Source of the DNA: Prinia subflava
Lineage: Eukaryota; Chordata; Aves; Passeriformes; Cisticolidae
Direction of reading: 5' to 3'
NCBI RefSeq assembly: GCF_021018805.1
Contig: NC_086247.1
Span: 120,253,094-120,317,093 of the forward strand
Length of the DNA: 64,000 nt
Shown: positions 58,651-64,000 of the stretch, in pieces
Layout: every line of letters begins with the position of its first letter
Numbering within the stretch: the stretch's first letter is position 1
Position numbers and translations under genes: made by a program
Notes under the pieces: model-generated
Seen by the model: the letters and a program-made list of their open reading frames with translations, nothing else
The model's database searches: none
Told to the model about the DNA's origin: nothing

Positions 58651-59652
58651 TACGAATTGTTTACTGACGGCCGCGGTCATAGGATAATATTTTAAAAAAA
58701 CAAGCTTGTTTCTTACAATAACTGTTTATTATTTCACATTATTTGGGTTTGCGTGTTTTGGAGGGAAGAGGGGAAGCCAGCTCAGTGTCTACACTGTGTT
58801 TAATTAATCGTGTACTCAACTTCAGCTCACATACCACATCCAAACCCCTGGGAGGCTTTTTCATAAGCTCACTGGGTTTGTGTTTTGTTGTCTTTTTTTT
58901 TTTTTCTTTCTTTCTTTTTTTATTTATTTATATAATTTTTTGGTCACAATCTTTTCATTAAATGCCTCTGAAATCGAAACTTCTGGCCAACGTGTGTGTC
59001 TGACAGCCAAGCTGTAACACAACAACAACAAAAAAGATATTTGTATACGTATTCAGATCTTTTTTAAAGGGGAGGCAGCTACAAAGGGGAGAAGGGCTAC
59101 AGTTTAAAATGCTTAACAGAGCTGTGCGGCCCATCTCTCGCAATAGAAGGGGTACACTTAAAAGACAGTCTTGGGTATGTAATATTTTCCCCTCACATAT
59201 AGAACCTGATACCGTTGTTACTTCTGCGTGGTGTTTGGGGCTCTCCGGACAATAGAAAGCCCCCTTGTTCTCGTCAGTGCCGGAAAATGGCGAGGAAATG
59301 AAGCCCTAATGAATTGGTTTGGGTGTATTTTGTCTTGCCACACACTAGCATTTGAAGCTCGTCAGAATTACTTGCAAAATATGTTCCTAATCCAAATGAG
59401 TAAAACGATACATGTATAATATAAAACACAGTTAGGAGAGCAAGCCTCCGGATGGCTGGAATAAAATTAAATCGCAGCCTAATTTTTAACAAGATAATCC
59501 GCCAAAACAAGCCAACCTCCCCAGCACCACCACTAGCGTGAAAGAATTTCTAGTAAAGATAAAATTAGTGGGGCCGTCATTTGTCACCTAACTTGGCACA
59601 GACGCAGTTCCTAAACCTCCTGTCTGAAATCCGCCTTCTTTGGAGCAAATCC

Positions 59653-59677
<25 letters not shown>
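59653..59677. repeat. Poly(A) tract, 25 bases
   Basis: Uninterrupted A run followed by a shorter A/T-rich stretch. Confidence 0.85.
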
Positions 59678-59684
<7 letters not shown>

Positions 59685-62600
59685 TTTTTTTAAAAAAAGA
59701 GGAATCTGGCACACACACGTGTTCCAGGCAACTGACAGTTCCAATATTAAATAACTATAGTCTGATCGCATTAATTTTTGGAGCTGTATAAGATGTAGTC
59801 CACGGCTGTATTCTCAGATAGGCGGCGCATGCACTTCTGCACAGACTGCAAGGCCGTTTACGTTTTCACAAATTGCAGCTTGCCCGTGTCTACAAATAAA
59901 AGCATATTTTAATTAGCTCGCAAAATGCGTCTCTGGATTAACAGCGCTGATCTTTTGGGTTATACGGGCCAATAATAAAAAGATAAATCACGGTTTAACA
60001 CGATACGTTCTGAGATTTCCAGTCAGAGTTTGCTTAGGCTGAGCTGTCGGGTTTTATTTATTCCCTTTTTGTTTTTAATTTTAGTTCAACCAATAAAACG
60101 GCTTAACGACGCTATTAATGCATCTATTATATTTTTCTTAGATCAATAAAATTTTATTTTGATAGTATTGTCTATGTACGCTATGAATTTAGATTCTTCG
60201 CAAAAACACCTTCTCGCCGGCTTTGATATTTATCAGAATTTTATTTGCTCGGTTTTATAGACCCTCGGATAGCTTTACTTACAGAAGTAGAATTAAAAAG
60301 AAAGTAATTCTCGTCCCCTGGCGTCCACAATATTCTTTAAAATTTCTTTTAAATAGGGGTTAAGTTCCAAGGGACACATTGTTAAGAGCCCGTAATGCAG
60401 TAGCTACACTCAGCGCATGCCAAATTAGCTCAGTTTAGTCAGAATTGACCATTATCTTTTATAGTTACGAATCAAGTGAACATTATTAGTTTTACTTCAC
60501 TGGGTTTGATGATGCTGGTTACTATTTGCCTTGGCCTTGTTAGCGATTAAAGAAAGCGGAGATAATGCAACGCCGAGCTGAGTTCATGATCTAGACGGAG
60601 TCGGTGCCTTGACCATCAAACCGGCACCGTTTTACTGCGGTCAACACAACACCCCACGGCAGCTCCCGCGGGACCTGACAGGGGGTGGGGTAACCCTCTG
60701 CTGGCAAACCTGAACGGGGAGGCTAAAGAATACCTTCAAAAATTCTCACTGGCCGCTGTGCCTTTTGTCCGATTCCCCTGCATTAGATCTCACAGGGAGG
60801 AGAAGCCAACTCGCGTCTCATAGATGCACTTCCAGTCATTTTATTCCGCCTGACGAGGATTGCAGCGTACTTTTTATAGTACTTCCCTTCACTTTAATCC
60901 AATTTTTAAAAGGGAGCTGCTTATTTTAAAAACAGCTTTGGAAGGATTTCAAGCGTTTCTCCTCTGTTTCTCATGGCTTTTAGATTTGCAATCCGTTTCT
61001 ATTTAATTTGGCAAATGCAAAATAAACATACCGCAAGAGCGGACTTCCCCAGAGTAATTTTTATACCTGACTTGTGTAGAGAAATGTATTTGGAAGGCGG
61101 CGCTGGGGCTCACGTTTCTTTTAATTTAGATCTGTATTTATGAAGCTAAGCCTATTGATAATAGCCTTCCTGTATACCAGCCAATAAACCAGCTCCTTAT
61201 GTGGTATTAATTTTGTTAGTAATGATATGGCCCTCATAGGAATCTGATAAGGGTTCGTCCGTCGCACATTAACACATCCGAAGTTAGTCGGGTTGGGAAA
61301 TTACAAACAATGTTACAGGAGGAAATGCGGGAAGGAAAAAATCTCGAAGAGTTTCTATAGGCTGGGAGATCTACCCCTGTCACCGCATCCCACCGGGCCT
61401 CTCAGAAGGAAATCGCGGTGTGGGGCTCACGCCATCACGCAGGAATAATCAGGCGCCTTTCCACAGAGATTCTATGGGTGTTTCAAAGTCGTGGCATCCC
61501 CTGTCTGCCCTGGTGCTCCCCGGGGGCGCGGAGGGAGGCTGGGGAGGGCCCGCGGGAAGGGACACTGCCCTCCTGCCTCAAGAAGGGATTCCTCCAGGGG
61601 AATGTCACGCTGCAGAAAAAAAAGCTTTTCCCCGTGGCAGGCAAACACTGCGAGACAAGACCCCATGGGGCTTGACAGATTCGTGGGGCGAGGGGGAAGA
61701 AGCATTCCCTGCGGGTTTTGAAGGCTGAGGTAGGGGCCGGGGAATTTGGGGAGCCGCGCCCGGCCCGGCACCACCCCTCCCCGCAGGCAGCGGCCCCATC
61801 ACGGCCGCCAGTGCCCTCCCGGACACGGCCCCGGCTGCCCGGCAGCGGCTCTCGGCCCGGGCGGCGGTGACGCCCGGTCGGCTGCCGCTCGCACCCGCCC
61901 GACCTGCTGGAAGCGGAACCCGGCCGGCGGCTGCTTCTTCAGGCGGCGTGCGGGGGAGAGGAGCGAGTGATGCTCCTCAGGGATGGGCAGCGAGAACTGG
62001 GCAGCCTCAGGCTCCCCTTGAACTAAAGTGCCCTCATTCTCCGGGCCAGGCAGTGAGGCGACTTCAAAATGGCATAAGTGAGAGATGATGGAAGTGAAAG
62101 CAAGTCATCATTAAGCATTTCATTACGAAATCTATCTGTCTCTCTGCCTGCGTCCCTGCCTGTCTGCTATCTGTCTGCTACCTCCGCCACAATTACATAT
62201 TGACTGCACTGGGCTGTCTAGTATCTCGGTATTTATCTAGCTACCCTTATTTCTATTATTTAGTACATTGCTTAAAGGAGACGCTTTTGAGGAGGCGAAA
62301 AGTGAAAAGACCCAAATGGAGCGGGAGGGAGGGGAAATATAAAAATGATCGTCCAAATATAAACACATCAATAAACACGGTGCACAGCATCCTGCGAGGA
62401 TCCATTTGAACTGCTCGCGTCTGGATTCTTTCTGTGACATATGTCTGGCTTTATATTTTAAATGGTAATCAGACCTCAGGAAGAATCCAGCGTTAACTAA
62501 AGCATTAGAAGCTGCAACCGCACAATCAATCCTCCCAGAGTGGCATTGCTCCCTAAGAGATTCCTCAGCGCAGCGGCGAGCATTTTATCTCCGGGAAAAT

Positions 62601-63004
62601 TAAGCCCAGCCTGGCGTCGTGGTGGTGATGTTAGGCTGCAAGCAGTCCCCTTTCCTCGGTAGTTTAACGCGGGAGGCACCAGGCCCCTTTACGGTTTCCA
62701 ATGATCCGTGATAAACAATAACACGTCTTTTATTTCTTAAAAAAACGAGACAATCAAATAAAATGAGCAGAGGCTGAGCATAAAACACCGGGCGAGCCGT
62801 GGCTTTATTAATTTCGTGTGACACATAGGCTGCGCAGGGAGGTGAGCAGGCATTGCTGCTGGAAAGCCCAACCACGGGGAGAGAGGAGCGACAGTAAAAG
62901 CTTCATCTGGACACCGCTCCAGCCTAGGTATAATAAACATCAGGACCCCCGGGCTATTTTATAGCGGTGCGTGTGATAAGAGGGGAGCAAAACTTGGAGC
63001 CCTC

Positions 63005-63108
63005 TCCTTCCCCTTCCCCTTCCCCTTCCCCTTCCCCTTCCCCTTCCCCTTCCCCTTCCCCTTCCCCTTCCCCTTCCCCTTCCCCTTCCCTTTCCCCTTC
63101 CCTTTCGC
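63005..63108. repeat. (TTCCCC)n microsatellite
   Basis: About seventeen copies of TTCCCC with decay at the right end. On the - strand it is a GGGGAA purine array, potentially G-quadruplex forming, only about 260 bases before the HOXA10 start. Confidence 0.95.
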
Positions 63109-63109
63109 C

Positions 63110-63368
63110 TTCCCGGGAGCGCGGCTCCCGCCTGGGCGCAGGCGCTCGCCCATGTGGTGGAAGCGCGCACGCCTGTGTGTATGGAAATCCATATTACACA
63201 TTAATATACATCTATCTTCCAAATTCAGAGGTCGACCTGAGAGCAGCTCTGTGCATACGAAACCAGACGGGGAGGGGTTGCTGGGGAGGCCCGGGCTTCC
63301 ATTGGCTGCGGGCGCCTGCCGTGGTGCGGGGGTATCTCTCATCATATTCACCATGTTTTGCACAAGAA
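63110..63368 (+). promoter_or_regulatory. HOXA10: HOXA10 proximal promoter and leader
   Basis: GC-rich sequence with an AT-rich patch (CATATTACACATTAATATAC) at about 63188-63207 and an inverted CCAAT box (ATTGG) at about 63300-63304. No canonical TATA box is clear. An upstream ATG in good context (ACCATG, 63353) precedes the HOXA10 ATG in another frame. Confidence 0.5.
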
Positions 63369-64000
63369 ATGTCAGCCAGAAAGGGCTATCTGCTCCCTTC
63401 GCCAAATTATTCCACAACAATGTCATGCTCCGAGAGCCCGGCTGCAAACTCTTTTTTGGTAGACTCCCTGATCAGCTCGGGCAGAGGGGAAGCGGCGGGA
63501 GCAGGAGGCGGAGGCGGAGGCGGCTACTATCCCAACAGTGGTATCTACCTGCCACAGGCGTCCGATCTGTCCTACGGGCTGCAAAGCTGCGGACTTTTCC
63601 CCGTTCTGGGCAAACGCAATGAAGGTACTTCTCAAAGCATGGTCCCCAGCTCGCACTCCTACGTGTCAGGGATGGAAGTGTGGCTAGATCCCCCCCGGTC
63701 CTGTCGCATGGAAGAGCCGGAGAGCCAGCAGGCCACCTCGTGCTCCTTCGCTCCCAGCATTAAGGAGGAGAGCTCCTACTGCCTCTATGACTCAGAGAAA
63801 TGCCCCAAGGGCTCAGCCGCCACAGACCTCTCTCCCTTCCCGCGGCTGAGCGCCGAGGTCAGCCCAGCCAGCAGCGGCGGCGGGGTCCCGGTCCCGGGCT
63901 ACTTCCGCCTCTCCCAGGCTTATGGCACTTCCAAGAACTACGGCGCGGGGCCAGCCGGGGCTGCCCCTTTCCCTCCGCAGCCCCCTGGCCGCTTCCAGAC
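63369..64000 (+). CDS. HOXA10: Homeobox protein Hox-A10, exon 1 (partial, runs off window)
   Basis: AbdB-class transcription factor for proximal limb, reproductive tract, lumbar spine and haematopoiesis. The frame is open from ATG 63369 to the window end: 210 complete codons, then two bases. It begins MSARKGYLLPSPNY and continues with the conserved SCSESPAANSFLVDSLISSG block (19-38), a short 7-Gly run (46-52; longer in mammals), DLSYGLQSCGLFP (66-78), WLDPPRSCRM (105-114), IKEESSYCLYD (131-141) and VPVPGYFRLSQAYGT (173-187). The homeodomain is in exon 2, beyond the window. Human HOXA10 exon 1 is longer mainly through Gly, Pro and Gln runs that are missing here. The internal Met18 is an alternative start. 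Truncation is by the window, not by mutation. Confidence 0.95.
   Translation, partial: MSARKGYLLPSPNYSTTMSCSESPAANSFLVDSLISSGRGEAAGAGGGGGGGYYPNSGIYLPQASDLSYGLQSCGLFPVLGKRNEGTSQSMVPSSHSYVSGMEVWLDPPRSCRMEEPESQQATSCSFAPSIKEESSYCLYDSEKCPKGSAATDLSPFPRLSAEVSPASSGGGVPVPGYFRLSQAYGTSKNYGAGPAGAAPFPPQPPGRFQ

Larger units (their letters stand above)
57246..63130. other. HOXA11-HOXA10 spacer (intron of the short HOXA10 transcript); no other gene seen
   Basis: AT-rich, mostly unique. It carries A-rich (57539-57592) and (TTTC)n (57882-57958) repeats, a CTCF core at 58638, an A25 run at 59653, a cluster of CAATAAA-type posterior HOX motifs at 59969-61188, a GC-rich block at about 61490-61960 and a (TTCCCC)n repeat at 63005. 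The regularity of 59.8-61.3 kb suggests conserved enhancer sequence. miR-196b is expected beyond HOXA10 and is not in the window. Confidence 0.55.

Noticed and set aside
57246..63368. miR-196b
   Set aside because: The mature sequence was not seen, and the gene lies between HOXA10 and HOXA9, beyond the right end of the window.
1..64000. CRISPR arrays, phage or bacterial mobile systems
   Set aside because: The window is a vertebrate HOX cluster with spliced genes. The tandem repeats here are microsatellites without unique spacers.

Overview
The window is the posterior (5') end of a vertebrate HOXA cluster, read in the direction of HOX transcription. HOXA13 (two exons, 35146-36675), HOXA11 (two exons, 51418-53808) and the first 632 coding bases of HOXA10 (63369 to the window end) all lie on the + strand. 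No other protein-coding gene could be supported. The proteins look sauropsid, most likely avian. HOXA13 is 304 residues with only a 5-alanine run where mammals carry long polyalanine tracts. HOXA11 begins with a double methionine and matches the bird-type sequence as I remember it. Intergenic distances are short and interspersed repeats are scarce. A turtle or crocodilian cannot be excluded from sequence alone.

Layout. Bases 1-35000 are the spacer between EVX1 (not in the window; expected off the left edge on the - strand) and HOXA13. The spacer holds simple repeats, including an 836-bp almost pure homopurine array (9204-10039) and a pyrimidine array of the same repeat families on the opposite strand (29376-29676). 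It also holds orphan CpG-rich islands near 7.3, 23.6 and 28 kb, and a CpG-poor stretch (10.75-18.95 kb) with a recognisable relic of a MIR/CORE-SINE. From about 29.7 kb onward the DNA is unique, AT-rich and rich in homeodomain- and SOX-type motifs, as expected of conserved regulatory DNA next to HOXA13. HOXA13 sits in a large CpG island. The 14.7-kb HOXA13-HOXA11 spacer contains a very good CTCF motif just past the HOXA13 3' UTR (38453) and a weaker one at 42664. HOXA11 has a 1.5-kb intron whose tetrapod counterpart is known to host an antisense enhancer. The HOXA11-HOXA10 spacer holds a further CTCF core (58638) and what I read as the alternate upstream promoter and first exon of the short HOXA10 isoform (TATA box 56825, exon ending with a consensus donor at 57243).

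How the parts work together. The three genes are AbdB-class homeodomain transcription factors that pattern distal limb, urogenital tract and tail in colinear order. HOXA13 is known to repress or displace HOXA11 in the distal limb. Regulation visible in the sequence includes CpG-island promoters, TATA-like and E-box elements, upstream ORFs in all three leaders, and CTCF motifs that all point the same way, toward the EVX1-side regulatory domain. There is no mobile-element cargo, CRISPR array or prokaryotic system here. The most interesting items are the HOXA10 alternate first exon, the upstream/overlapping ORFs, the CTCF series and the repeat arrays.
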